Origin: Actinomyces capricornis
Lineage (GTDB): Bacteria; Actinomycetota; Actinomycetes; Actinomycetales; Actinomycetaceae
Direction of reading: 5' to 3'
Assembly (NCBI RefSeq): GCF_019974135.1
Contig: NZ_AP025017.1
Span: 2,976,001 to 3,040,000, forward strand
Length of the DNA stretch: 64,000 nt
Made by a program: the position numbers and the translations under genes. Below, piece after piece: positions 16,424 through 26,321 of this stretch. The first letter of the stretch is position 1. Each line of letters opens with the position of its first letter. The notes beneath the pieces were generated by a model. The model saw nothing but the letters and a program-made list of their open reading frames with translations, ran no database searches and was not told where the DNA came from.

Positions 16424-17311
16424 TCAGGAGTCGAACCAGTGCTCCTGGGAGGGGAAGGAGCCGGAGCGCACCTCGGCGGCGTACTGCGAGGCGGTCCGGC
16501 CCAATTCCTGGCCCAGCTCGGCGAAGCGCCTGGCGAAGCGCGGTGACCAGTCGGTCATCCCCGCCATGTCCGTCCACACCAGGACCTGGCCGTCCGTGCG
16601 GGCCCCGGCTCCGATGCCGATGGTGGGCACGCCCAGGGCCTGGGTGACGCGGGCGGCCAACGGCTCGGGAACCATCTCCAGGACCATGCTCATGACGCCG
16701 GCCTCCTCGATGGCCAGGGCGTCGGCCAGCAGCTCCTCGCCGGCAGGCCCCCGGCCCTGGACGCGGAAGCCGCCCAGGGCGTGGACCGACTGGGGGGTGA
16801 AGCCCAGGTGGCCCATCACCGGGATACCGGCCTGGGTCAAGAGGCGGATCGTCTCGCAGCGCGCCCGCCCGCCCTCGAGCTTGACGGCGCTGGCACCGGC
16901 CTTCATCAGTCGCACCGCACTGGCCAGGGCCTGCTGGGGGCCGGCCTCGTAGGAGCCGAAGGGCAGGTCGGCCACCACCAGGGCGCGCTCGGTGGCCCGG
17001 GCCACCGAGCGGGTGGCCACCACCATCTCGTCGAGCTCCACCGGCAGGGTCGAGTCGTGCCCGTGCATGACATTGCCGATGGAGTCGCCCACCAGGAGCA
17101 TGTCGACACCGGAGGCATCCAGGATCCGGGCGGTCACGGCGTCGTAGGCGGTGAGCATGACCAGCCTGGTGCCCTCGGCCTTGGCGGCGCGGAGGTGGTG
17201 GACGCGCACGGGCCTGCCCCCGCCCGCCCCGGCCGGCGGCGCGGCGGGCGCAGTGGCCGGCGTGGGGGAGGGGGCGTGGTGCGGCGCGTCGGAGGGAGCG
17301 GGTGTAGCCAT
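16424..17311 (-). CDS. panB: 3-methyl-2-oxobutanoate hydroxymethyltransferase
   Basis: First step of pantothenate (coenzyme A) synthesis: transfers a hydroxymethyl group from methylene-tetrahydrofolate to ketoisovalerate to give ketopantoate. The 295-residue protein has an Ala/Pro-rich extension of ~35 residues and then a full PanB barrel: [75 protein letters not shown], and [19 protein letters not shown]. Metal-binding Asp and catalytic Glu positions are all kept. panC and panD are not in the window. panB beside glnA2/glnE is also seen in mycobacteria. Confidence 0.95.
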   Translation of the reverse strand: MATPAPSDAPHHAPSPTPATAPAAPPAGAGGGRPVRVHHLRAAKAEGTRLVMLTAYDAVTARILDASGVDMLLVGDSIGNVMHGHDSTLPVELDEMVVATRSVARATERALVVADLPFGSYEAGPQQALASAVRLMKAGASAVKLEGGRARCETIRLLTQAGIPVMGHLGFTPQSVHALGGFRVQGRGPAGEELLADALAIEEAGVMSMVLEMVPEPLAARVTQALGVPTIGIGAGARTDGQVLVWTDMAGMTDWSPRFARRFAELGQELGRTASQYAAEVRSGSFPSQEHWFDS

Positions 17312-17505
17312 GCCCCGAGGCTACTCGAGCACCGGCCCATCCGAGGACGGGCTCGGCCCGGCCTCCCACGCCCCGCCGAGGGCCCTCACTCGCCGCCCTG
17401 GCTGGTCACCACCTCGCGAGGAAGGACGGCTAGGGTGGTGGGTGCACGGGGGCCCGCGCCGTCGGCCCTACCGCAGCCGTGCGCCCAACCCGCTCAGGAG
17501 GCACT

Positions 17506-18846
17506 GTGGACAAGCAGCAGGAGTACGTGCTCCGCGCGATCGAGGAGCGCGATATCAGCTTCGTGCGTCTGTGGTTCACCGACGTATCCGGGCAGCTGAA
17601 GTCGGTGGCCATCGCCCCGGCCGAGGTCGAGGGGGCCTTCGAGGAGGGCATCGGCTTCGACGGCTCGGCCATCGAGGGCCTGACCCGGGTCTTCGAGTCC
17701 GACATGCTCCTGGCCCCCGACCCCTCCACCTTCCAGATGCTGCCCTGGCGGGAGGGTGCCAACGGCGTGGCGCGCATGTTCTGCGACGTGCTCACCCCCG
17801 ACGGCGAGCCCGCCCGCACCGATCCGCGCTCGGTGCTCGAGCGCCAGATCGCCCGGGTGGCCGAGGCCGGCTTCACCTGCTACATCCACCCCGAGATCGA
17901 GTTCTACCTGGTCAAGCGCGATGAGCAGGGCCGTATCCGCCCCACCGACTACGCCGGGTACTTCGACCACGTCCCGGGCGGGACCGCCCACGAGTTCCGA
18001 CGCCGAGCCATTCTCATGCTCGAGCAGATGGGCATCTCGGTGGAGTTCTCCCACCACGAGGGCGGTCCGGGCCAAAACGAGATCGACCTGCGCTTCGCCG
18101 ACGCCCTGTCCATGGCCGACAACATCATGACCTTCCGGGCGGTGGTCGAGGAGGTCGCCCTCCAGGAGGGCTGCGTTGCCACCTTCATGCCCAAGCCCTT
18201 CGCCGACGAGTTCGGCTCGGGCATGCACACCCACTTCTCCCTGTTCGAGGGCGACCGCAACGCCTTCTTCGACCCCTCGGGCCAGTACCAGCTCTCCGCC
18301 ACGGGGCGCTCCTTCATCGCCGGCCTGCTCCACCACGCCTCGGAGATCACCGCGGTGACCAACCAGCACGTCAACTCCTACAAGCGACTGTGGAGCGGCA
18401 AGCGCGGCGATGAGGCGCCCAGCTACGTGTGCTGGGGGCACAACAACCGCTCGGCCCTGGTGCGCGTGCCCATGCACAAGCCGGGCAAGGCCCAGTCGGT
18501 GCGGGTGGAGTATCGCGGCATCGACTCCTCGGCCAACCCCTACCTGGCCTACGCCGTCATCATCGCCGCCGGCCTCAAGGGCATCGAGGAGGGCTACGAG
18601 CTGCCCCCCGAGGCTGAGGACGACGTGTGGGCGCTGTCCGATGTCGAGCGCAAGGCCCTGGGGATCCAGGCCCTGCCGACCTCCCTGAAGAGCGCGGTGG
18701 CCGCCACGCAGGACTCCGACCTGGTGGCCGACACCTTCGGGGAGGACAGCTTCGAGTACTTCCTGCGCAACAAGCGCCGGGAGTACCGGGCCTACGACGC
18801 CCAGGTCACCCCGTTTGAGATCGAGCAGTTCTTCCCCCGCGCCTGA
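17506..18846 (+). CDS. glnA2: Glutamine synthetase type I, GlnA2-like
   Basis: ATP-dependent synthesis of glutamine from glutamate and ammonia, or a related glutamylation. 446 residues, the short subtype. Motifs: FDGSAIEG, PEIEFYL with the metal-binding Glu, SHHEGGPGQNEIDLRFADAL, FGSGMHTHFSL, RVEYRGIDSSANPYLAYAVI. The ~25-residue insertion and DLY tyrosine segment of GS I-beta are absent, so it should not be controlled by GlnE. GTG 17506 is preferred over an upstream in-frame ATG because AGGAGG ends 4 bases before it. In Streptomyces and Mycobacterium GlnA2 paralogues are accessory; some are gamma-glutamylpolyamine synthetases, which is possible here. glnE follows 36 bases downstream. Confidence 0.92.
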   Translation: MDKQQEYVLRAIEERDISFVRLWFTDVSGQLKSVAIAPAEVEGAFEEGIGFDGSAIEGLTRVFESDMLLAPDPSTFQMLPWREGANGVARMFCDVLTPDGEPARTDPRSVLERQIARVAEAGFTCYIHPEIEFYLVKRDEQGRIRPTDYAGYFDHVPGGTAHEFRRRAILMLEQMGISVEFSHHEGGPGQNEIDLRFADALSMADNIMTFRAVVEEVALQEGCVATFMPKPFADEFGSGMHTHFSLFEGDRNAFFDPSGQYQLSATGRSFIAGLLHHASEITAVTNQHVNSYKRLWSGKRGDEAPSYVCWGHNNRSALVRVPMHKPGKAQSVRVEYRGIDSSANPYLAYAVIIAAGLKGIEEGYELPPEAEDDVWALSDVERKALGIQALPTSLKSAVAATQDSDLVADTFGEDSFEYFLRNKRREYRAYDAQVTPFEIEQFFPRA

Positions 18847-18882
18847 GCGGGCCGCAGTGGGCCCCGGAGACGGGATGAGGCA

Positions 18883-21800
18883 GTGAGCGGGGCAGCGCGC
18901 GCGCAGGACGGTCCCCTGGCCTCGCGCCGGACCTCACCGCGGCGGCGCCTCATCAGGGCGGGATTCGCCGACGTCGACCGGGCGGTCGCGCTCCTGGAGG
19001 ACCCCGCCCTGGCCGCCTGCCTGTCCGACGGACCCTCCCAGGCCCCATCCCATACCCCGCCCCAGGCCGCAGGGGCCGACCGGGGCGCGGACCTCAGCGG
19101 CGCCGCGCTCGCCCTGGTGGCCGAGCTGGCCCACTGCGCCGACCCCGACCTGGCCCTGCTGACCCTGGTGCGCCTGGCCCAGGCCTGCGACCCCGGGCCC
19201 CCGGCCGCGCCGACCACGGCGCCCCTGCACCGGATCCTCACCGCCGGTCACCAGGACCCGCCGGCACTCGCCGAGCACCGGCGCCGGCTGCTGCGCGTGG
19301 TGGGCTACTCCCAGTCCCTGGGGGACTTCCTGGTGGCCCACCCCGAGCGGATCAGCGCCCTGGGCCCCGAGCGCGCCTGGGAGGCCCAGGGCGCCCCCGG
19401 TGTCGAGGACTACTTGCGCGACGCCGTCGTGCGCGCCCTGGAGGCCGGCGCCCCCGGCACGCACGACCGGACGGCCAGCCGGGCGGGAGCCGGCGCCAGG
19501 GGCCCGGTCGCCAGCGGCGGCGATGACCCGGTGGCCCGGGCCACCGCCGCCCTGCGCTGCGCCTACAAGGACAGGCTCCTGGCCATCGCCGCCGACGACC
19601 TGGTGGGGCAGGCCCCCCTGGATCACGTGCCGGTGGTCGGGGAGCGCATGAGCCGCCTGGTCGACGCCGCCCTGGACGCCGCCCTGCTCATCGCCCGCGC
19701 CGCCGTCGGCCCCGCCGCCCAGGATGTGGCACTCGCCATCATCGCCATGGGCAAGACAGGCGCCCAGGAGCTGAACTACATCTCCGACGTCGACGTGGTC
19801 TACGTCGTCGGGCCCGCCCAGGGGCGCGAGGTGAGCGAGGCCCAGCTGGTGGAGACCGGCACCCAGATCGCCACCGAGCTGGCCCGCGCCACCTCGGCCA
19901 CCGGCCCCGAGCCCGCCCTGTGGCCACTGGACACCGCCCTGCGCCCCGAGGGCAAGGACGGCGCCCTGGTGCGCACCCTGGACTCCCACCTGGCCTACTA
20001 CCAGCGCTGGGCCGCCTCCTGGGAGTTCCAGGCCCTGCTCAAGGCGCGCGCCTGCGCGGGCGACGCCGCCCTGGGCGCCGCCTACGAGCAGGCCATCGCC
20101 CCCCTGGTGTGGCAGGCCTCCAGCCGGGAGAACTTCGTGGAGGACGCCCGGGCGATGCGCCGCCGGGTGGAGCGCGAGTCCGGCCCCCGCTCCGGCCCCG
20201 ACCGGCGCATCAAGCTGGGCCCGGGAGGCCTGCGCGACGTGGAGTTCACCGTCCAGCTCCTCCAACTGGTCCACGGGCGGGCCGACCCCTCCCTGCGGGT
20301 GCGCCAGACCCTGGCCGGCCTGGAGGCCCTGTCGGCCGGCGGGTATGTCAGCCGCCAGGACGCCGCCGCCATGGCCGACTGCTACAAGGGACTGCGCCTC
20401 CTGGAGCACCGCGCCCAGCTCCACCGCCTGCGCCGCACCCACAACATGCCCGCCAAGGAGGAGGACCTGCGCCGCCTGGGCCGCAGCGTGCACCGCAGCC
20501 TGGCTGACGGGCCCTCCCTGCAGACCACCTTCCGCGAGCTGCGCCGCCGGGTGCGGGCCCTGCACGAGGACATCTACTACCGGCCCCTGCTGGGGGCCGC
20601 CGCCCGCCTGAGCGCCGACGAGATGGCCCTGAGCCCCCAGGCCGCCAGGGAGCGCCTGGAGGCGGTGGGCTATGTGGACGCCGACGGCGCCCTGCGCCAC
20701 ATCCAGGCCCTCACCGAGGGGGTGAGCCGGCGCGCCGCCATCCAGCGCCAGCTCCTGCCGGTCATCATCGGCTGGATCGGCCAGGGCGCCGACCCGGACG
20801 CCGGGCTGCTGTCCTTCAGGAAGGTCTCCGAGGCCATCGGCGGCTCCCACTGGTACCTGGCCATGCTGCGCGACTCCCCGGTGGCCGCCCAGCGCCTGTG
20901 CCAGGTCCTCTCCGGATCCCACTGGGCCGCCGAGAGGCTCGTGGAGTTCCCCGAGTCCATCGCCTGGCTCGACGGCGACGCCGAGCTGGCCGCCCGTCCG
21001 CCCGCCGCCCTGGCCGAGGAGATCGCCGCGGTGCTGCGGCGCCGGCCCCTGACCGGGCCCGATGAGACCGCCCTGGAGGCCCAGGCACAGGAGGCGGTTC
21101 AGGCGGTGGTGCGCGTGCGCGCCCGCGAGGAGGTGCGGGCCGCCCTGGCCGACTGCCTCGACGGCATCGACCCCCGGCGCACCGCCACCGTCCTGAGCGA
21201 CGCCACCGACGCCGTCCTGTCCGGCGCCCTGAGCGTGGCCACCGCCCTGGTCATCGCCCAGCGCGACGGCCTCGCAACCCTGGCCCACGGGCCCGACCCC
21301 CAAGGCCACTGGCCCGGAGCCCAGGCCGACCACGCCGTCATCGCCATGGGGCGCCTGGGCGGCCGCGAGGTCGGCTACGCCTCGGACGCCGACGTGCTCT
21401 TCGTCCACCAGGCCCGCCCCGGAGCCGATGAGGACGGCGCCGCCAGGGAGGCCGACGCCGTGGCCAGGACCATGGTGCGCCTGCTGGCCGCCGCCCGCCC
21501 CCACGCGCTCGAGGTCGACGCCGACCTGCGCCCCGAGGGCCGCCAGGGGGCGATGAGCCGATCCCTGAGCGCCTACGCGGACTACTACGGGCGCTGGGCC
21601 CAGGTCTGGGAGCGCCAGGCACTGCTGCGGGCCCGGGCCAGCGCCGGGGACGCGCAGCTGGGGCGGGCCTTCGAAGAGCTCATCGGCCCCCTGCGCTGGG
21701 CACCGCAGGGCCTGAGCACCGAGGAGCTGCGCGAGATCCGCAGGATCAAGGCCAGGGTGGAGACCGAGCGGCTTCCCCTCGGCGTGGCCCCCGCCCGCCA

Positions 21801-22611
21801 CCTCAAGCTCGGCCCGGGCGGGCTGAGCGACGTGGAGTGGAGCGCCCAGGTCCTCCAACTGGCCAGCGCCGGCAGGGTGCAGGACCTGCGCACCACCTCG
21901 ACCCTGGAGGCACTCCAGGCCGCCGCGGCCGGCGGACTCCTGGGAGCCGACGAGGCCGGCCGCCTCGCCGCCGCATGGATCCTGGCCTCCAGGCTGCGCT
22001 CGGCCATCGTCCTGGGCACCGGGCGCACCACCGGGCCCCGCTCCCAAGTCCTTCCCGACGCCATCCGCGACATCCGCCTGGTAGGACGGCTCATCGGCCT
22101 GAAATCGGGCACGGAGCGGCAGATCGAGGACCTCTACCGGCGCAGCGCCCGCCACGCCCGGGCCGTGGCCGAGACCATCATCTTCGGCGCGCATGAGCCC
22201 GCCGGAGGCCGTCGCCGCACCGGCGGCCCCGCTGGATCTGAGGGCACCGCCGGCCCCGGCGACGTCCCGCAGCGGACTGGAAAGCGCCTGCAGCGGGCCC
22301 AACACGATCGGCCGCAGGCCCGATCGGGTGGGCCGCACCACCGCGGTGACGAGACTCCGCGACGTCAGCGGGACCGCCTGTGGGGCCCCACGCAGGCAGG
22401 AGGGCAGACCGGAGGCAGGCAGGCGCCGCCGTCGAGCCGGGCAGCAGGGCCACCGGCCAACCCGAACCGCTCCCCGGCGCCGGGCCCGCCGTCGCAGCAG
22501 GACGCACCGGGACTCGGGCCGACGAACCCGTCCTCGGACTCCCCGCAGGCCCCCCGGCGCAGGACTGCGCCGCGCCGCCGCCATCGTGAGGGTCCTTACC
22601 CCTGGAGTTGA
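18883..22611 (+). CDS. glnE: Bifunctional glutamine synthetase adenylyltransferase/deadenylase
   Basis: GlnE adds AMP to, or removes it from, glutamine synthetase I in response to nitrogen status. Two nucleotidyltransferase domains are clear. The N-terminal deadenylylation domain has MGKTGAQELNYISDVDVVYV near residue 301 and a matching PLDTALRPEGKDGALVRTL segment. The C-terminal adenylylation domain has MGRLGGREVGYASDADVLFV near 833 and DADLRPEGRQGAMSRSL. Linker helices carry the GPGGLRDVEFTVQLLQL and GPGGLSDVEWSAQVLQL repeats. Family homology ends near residue 1105; the last ~135 residues are Arg/Gly/Pro/Gln-rich and look unlike GlnE. GTG start 36 bases after glnA2 suggests an operon. Confidence 0.93.
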   Translation: MSGAARAQDGPLASRRTSPRRRLIRAGFADVDRAVALLEDPALAACLSDGPSQAPSHTPPQAAGADRGADLSGAALALVAELAHCADPDLALLTLVRLAQACDPGPPAAPTTAPLHRILTAGHQDPPALAEHRRRLLRVVGYSQSLGDFLVAHPERISALGPERAWEAQGAPGVEDYLRDAVVRALEAGAPGTHDRTASRAGAGARGPVASGGDDPVARATAALRCAYKDRLLAIAADDLVGQAPLDHVPVVGERMSRLVDAALDAALLIARAAVGPAAQDVALAIIAMGKTGAQELNYISDVDVVYVVGPAQGREVSEAQLVETGTQIATELARATSATGPEPALWPLDTALRPEGKDGALVRTLDSHLAYYQRWAASWEFQALLKARACAGDAALGAAYEQAIAPLVWQASSRENFVEDARAMRRRVERESGPRSGPDRRIKLGPGGLRDVEFTVQLLQLVHGRADPSLRVRQTLAGLEALSAGGYVSRQDAAAMADCYKGLRLLEHRAQLHRLRRTHNMPAKEEDLRRLGRSVHRSLADGPSLQTTFRELRRRVRALHEDIYYRPLLGAAARLSADEMALSPQAARERLEAVGYVDADGALRHIQALTEGVSRRAAIQRQLLPVIIGWIGQGADPDAGLLSFRKVSEAIGGSHWYLAMLRDSPVAAQRLCQVLSGSHWAAERLVEFPESIAWLDGDAELAARPPAALAEEIAAVLRRRPLTGPDETALEAQAQEAVQAVVRVRAREEVRAALADCLDGIDPRRTATVLSDATDAVLSGALSVATALVIAQRDGLATLAHGPDPQGHWPGAQADHAVIAMGRLGGREVGYASDADVLFVHQARPGADEDGAAREADAVARTMVRLLAAARPHALEVDADLRPEGRQGAMSRSLSAYADYYGRWAQVWERQALLRARASAGDAQLGRAFEELIGPLRWAPQGLSTEELREIRRIKARVETERLPLGVAPARHLKLGPGGLSDVEWSAQVLQLASAGRVQDLRTTSTLEALQAAAAGGLLGADEAGRLAAAWILASRLRSAIVLGTGRTTGPRSQVLPDAIRDIRLVGRLIGLKSGTERQIEDLYRRSARHARAVAETIIFGAHEPAGGRRRTGGPAGSEGTAGPGDVPQRTGKRLQRAQHDRPQARSGGPHHRGDETPRRQRDRLWGPTQAGGQTGGRQAPPSSRAAGPPANPNRSPAPGPPSQQDAPGLGPTNPSSDSPQAPRRRTAPRRRHREGPYPWS

Positions 22612-22657
22612 GCGCTCGCGGGCAGGTGCGGGGCCCTGACCTGGCAGAATCGGGGGC

Positions 22658-23299
22658 GTGAAGCTCATCCTGGTCCGCCACGGCCGCACCATCGCCAATG
22701 TCATGAGGGCCCTGGACACGGCCTTCCCCGGAAACCCCCTCGATGAGGTGGGCCGTGCTCAGGCCGAGCAGCTGCCGGAGCGCCTGGCGCGCGGCGGGCA
22801 CCTGGAGGCGATCTCCTCCCTGTGGGTCTCCCCGATCCTGCGGGCCCGCCAGACCATCGCCCCCATCGAGGCCGCCACCGGCCTGAGCGCGCGCATCGAG
22901 TCGGGCCTGCGCGAGGTGCTGGCCGGGGACCTGGAGATGAGCACGGCGGCGGGATCCATGCGCTGCTATGTGGACACCACCCGCTCCTGGATGGTCGGGC
23001 GCCTGGCCGCCCGCATCCCCGGCTCGCTGGAGGATGGCGAGAGCACCTTCGCGCGCTTCAACGAGGTCGTCACGCGCATCGGCCAGGAGACCCCCGAGGG
23101 CGGCACGGCCCTCCTGGTGGCCCACGGAACCGTGCTGCGCCTGTGGACCGCCCTGGCCGCCGCCACGGCCGCCGGGGCCGACCCCGCCTGGATCGCCGAC
23201 CACCCCATGGGCAATACCGGCATCACGCTCATCGAGGGCGATCCCCAGGACGGCTGGCGCCTCGTGGACTGGAACGAGGGCGCCTGGCGCGCATCCTGA
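22658..23299 (+). CDS. Histidine phosphatase family protein
   Basis: 213-residue phosphoglycerate-mutase-like phosphatase. The catalytic phosphohistidine motif LVRHGRT is at residues 5-11; the Arg of [10 protein letters not shown], the Glu in [10 protein letters not shown] and the second His in [12 protein letters not shown] complete the active-site box. Substrate unknown; small actinobacterial members include GpgP-like and nucleotide or sugar phosphatases, so phosphoglycerate mutase activity should not be assumed. GTG start 46 bases after the glnE stop, probably in the same unit. It faces the convergent ABC transporter operon 28 bases away. Confidence 0.85.
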   Translation: MKLILVRHGRTIANVMRALDTAFPGNPLDEVGRAQAEQLPERLARGGHLEAISSLWVSPILRARQTIAPIEAATGLSARIESGLREVLAGDLEMSTAAGSMRCYVDTTRSWMVGRLAARIPGSLEDGESTFARFNEVVTRIGQETPEGGTALLVAHGTVLRLWTALAAATAAGADPAWIADHPMGNTGITLIEGDPQDGWRLVDWNEGAWRAS

Positions 23300-23327
23300 G
23301 GGCCTCATCGGGGCCCCGACCCTCGAT

Positions 23328-24145
<818 letters not shown>

Positions 24146-24149
<4 letters not shown>

Positions 24150-25153
24150 GGCGTGTACTCCAGGAAGGGGTCGTCCTTGGTGGTGTGGGCGTCCAGGATC
24201 GCCTGCTGGCGGGTGGACAGCGAGCGCTTCGTGCCGCGGCCCGAGTGGCCCTGGGAGTCGAAGCCCCGGCCGTAGTAGCGCTCGATGTAGTGCTGGCACA
24301 CCATGAGGATGGAGGTGATGATGATGTACCAGATCGCCGCCACCAGGAGCAGCGGAATGGTCTGGTAGGTCCACGAGGCGTAGGAGTTGGTCACGAAGGT
24401 CAGATCCAGGGTGAAGGGCACGGCCAGCACCAGGGAGGTGGTCTTGAGCATGGAGATCGTCTCATTGCCCGTGGGCGGCACGATGACGCGCATTGCCTGG
24501 GGGATGATGATGCGCCGCAGGATCTGCCCCTTGCCCATGCCCAGGGCGCGGGCCGCCTCGGACTGGCCCTTGTCCACCGAGTTCAGGCCCGAGCGGACGA
24601 TCTCGGAGAGGTAGGCGCCCTCATTGATGCCCAGCCCCAGGACCGCGGCCACGAAGGGCGTGAAGACCGTCGTGGTCTTGAAGGTCAGCAGCTCGGGGCC
24701 GAAGGGCACCCCCAGGCTCAGGTGCTGGTAGAGGGCGGACAGGGCGCCCCAGAACACCAGCTGGGTGTAGATCGGGGTGCCGCGGAAGAACCACAGGTAG
24801 ACCAGGGACATCACCCGCAGCACGGGATTGGAGGACTGGCGCATGATCGCCGTCGTCACTGCCAGGACGATCCCGATACCCATGGCCATGAAGGTCAGCA
24901 GCAGGGTCCAGCCCACCGCGGCGATGACCCGGACCTCCCGGAGGAAGAACCAGACCGTGTCCCAGTGGAACTTGTCATTGGTGATGAGGGAGTTCAGGAG
25001 CATCGCGCCCAGGACGGCCACGATGGCGGCGCTGATCCACGTGCCCGGGCGGGGCACGGGCTTGGGGTTGTTGAGCTCGATGGCGCTCCTGGAGTCCTCG
25101 GGTGGGGCCGTGGGGGCGGGGCTCGCGCCGGAGATGCCCGATGCCGTGCTCAT
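24146..25153 (-). CDS. Polar amino acid ABC transporter, permease
   Basis: 335-residue inner-membrane permease. An acidic N-terminal tail of ~45 residues is followed by a membrane helix ([19 protein letters not shown]), then the HisM/GlnP-type domain starting [20 protein letters not shown]. The cytoplasmic EAA loop [30 protein letters not shown], which docks the ATPase, is well kept. A charged C-terminal tail contains [13 protein letters not shown]. One permease suggests a homodimer. It follows the binding-protein gene with 3 bases between them. Confidence 0.93.
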
Positions 25154-25156
25154 GCC

Positions 25157-26077
25157 TCAGTCCTCCACTGCCGGGTTGAGCTCGCTGGTGGTCAGCGCGG
25201 CGTCCTCCACGCCCCAGGCCTGGAGGATCTCCTGCCAGATGCCCTGGTCCATGAGGTACTGGACGGCCGCCTGGATCGCCGCGGTCAGCTCCTGATCCTC
25301 CTTGGCGGTGACGATGCCCTGCGGCAGGGCGTCCTCGACCTCCCCGATGGTCTCCACCGCACCATCGCTGCGCTCGACGGCGTAGCCGGCCACCGTGGAG
25401 TCGGAGTAGGTGGCGTCGATGGTGCCTCCGGCCAGTGCGCTGGTGGCGGCGTCCTGGTCGTCGTAGGAGCGCACCTCCATCGTGGGCCTGCCCGCCGGGG
25501 CGCACTCCTGGGCGGAGGCCTGCATGGTCTCCTCCTGGGCGGTGCCCACCTGGACGCCGACGGTGCGCCCGCACAGGTCCAGGTGGCTGGAGGCCGTGAT
25601 GCCCTCGGGGTTGCCCGCGGAGACGTTGAAGCGGGAGCCGACGTTGACGTAGGAGATCATGTTGACCTCGGCGGTCCGCTCAGCGGTGATGGTGAAGGAG
25701 GAGATACCGGCGTCGTAGTTCGAGCCGATGGCTGCGATGATGGAGTCGAACTCCGCGGTGTGGGTGCGCGACTCCACTCCCAGGACGGCGGCAATGGCCT
25801 TGGTGAGGTCGACGTCGTAGCCGATGGGCTGTCCCTCGGTGTTGAGGAACTCCGCTGGGGCGTAGTTGGTGGCGGCCCCCACGTCGAGCACGCCGTCCTC
25901 CAGTGCCTCTGCGGGCAGGAGGGCGGCGATCTCGGGCTGGACCTCGATGCCGGAGACGTCGTAGCCCTGGAAGGCGCTCTGCTCGCCGGCGCGCCAGTCG
26001 GCGGCATGCGTGCAGCCGTTGAGTGCCAGGCAGGCCACTGCTGCCACGCCCAGTGCGGTGATGCGGTGGATCCTCAT
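25157..26077 (-). CDS. Polar amino acid ABC transporter, substrate-binding lipoprotein
   Basis: Extracellular binding protein anchored by lipid. Signal peptide MRIHRITALGVAAVACLALNGC with lipobox ALNGC (Cys22 lipidated). The mature domain is a periplasmic-binding-protein type II fold: VGAATNYAPAEFLNTEGQPIGYDVDLTKAIAAVLG, FDSIIAAIGSNYDAGISSFTIT, GRTVGVQVGTAQEE, and the C-terminal GIVTAKEDQELTAAIQAAVQYLMDQG. Ligand probably glutamine, glutamate or a similar polar amino acid, by family and by its glnA neighbours; this is inference. ATG 26077 is chosen over the long upstream frame because a lipoprotein signal begins there and GAGGAG precedes it. Confidence 0.92.
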   Translation of the reverse strand: MRIHRITALGVAAVACLALNGCTHAADWRAGEQSAFQGYDVSGIEVQPEIAALLPAEALEDGVLDVGAATNYAPAEFLNTEGQPIGYDVDLTKAIAAVLGVESRTHTAEFDSIIAAIGSNYDAGISSFTITAERTAEVNMISYVNVGSRFNVSAGNPEGITASSHLDLCGRTVGVQVGTAQEETMQASAQECAPAGRPTMEVRSYDDQDAATSALAGGTIDATYSDSTVAGYAVERSDGAVETIGEVEDALPQGIVTAKEDQELTAAIQAAVQYLMDQGIWQEILQAWGVEDAALTTSELNPAVED

Positions 26078-26156
26078 GCGGGACTCCTCGGTGGGAAACA
26101 GCAATGCGGGCAAATATCCATGGTCCGACATAGATATGCAACCCCTGTGAAATGCC

Positions 26157-26181
26157 CCACTACCGTGTGCTTCGGTAGTGG
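26157..26181. promoter_or_regulatory. 9-bp inverted repeat upstream of the ABC operon
   Basis: CCACTACCG (26157-26165) and CGGTAGTGG (26173-26181) are separated by 7 bases. It lies about 80 bases before the binding-protein start and past the glnA1 terminator, so it is better placed as an operator or leader hairpin than as a terminator. The regulator is unknown. Confidence 0.35.
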
Positions 26182-26252
26182 CGCAGGGGAGCGCCTCTTC
26201 TCCCGGCCTGTGGTGGGCTGGGCGGCTGAGGGTGCTGGGAGAGCAGCGCGGA

Positions 26253-26279
26253 CCCCGGCACCTCATGGGAGGTCCGGGG
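26253..26279 (-). terminator. Terminator after glnA1
   Basis: An 11-bp stem with one bulged base (CCCCGG-C-ACCTC with GAGGTCCGGGG), 4-base loop, 43 bases past the glnA1 stop on the minus strand. Confidence 0.6.
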
Positions 26280-26321
26280 CCCGCAGTCACGCGACGGCGC
26301 TACTGGTTCACAGCCAGTGGC

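Noticed and set aside
22193..22639. Separate small gene overlapping the end of glnE (frame starting MSPPEAVAAP)
   Set aside because: Arg/Pro-rich, no ribosome site, ends just before the phosphatase gene, and resembles no protein I know.
18934..22719. 1261-residue open frame on the minus strand opposite glnE
   Set aside because: It is Gly/Gln/His/Asp-rich with no family motif, and exists because high third-position GC in glnE removes stops from the opposite frame. glnE has full family motifs.
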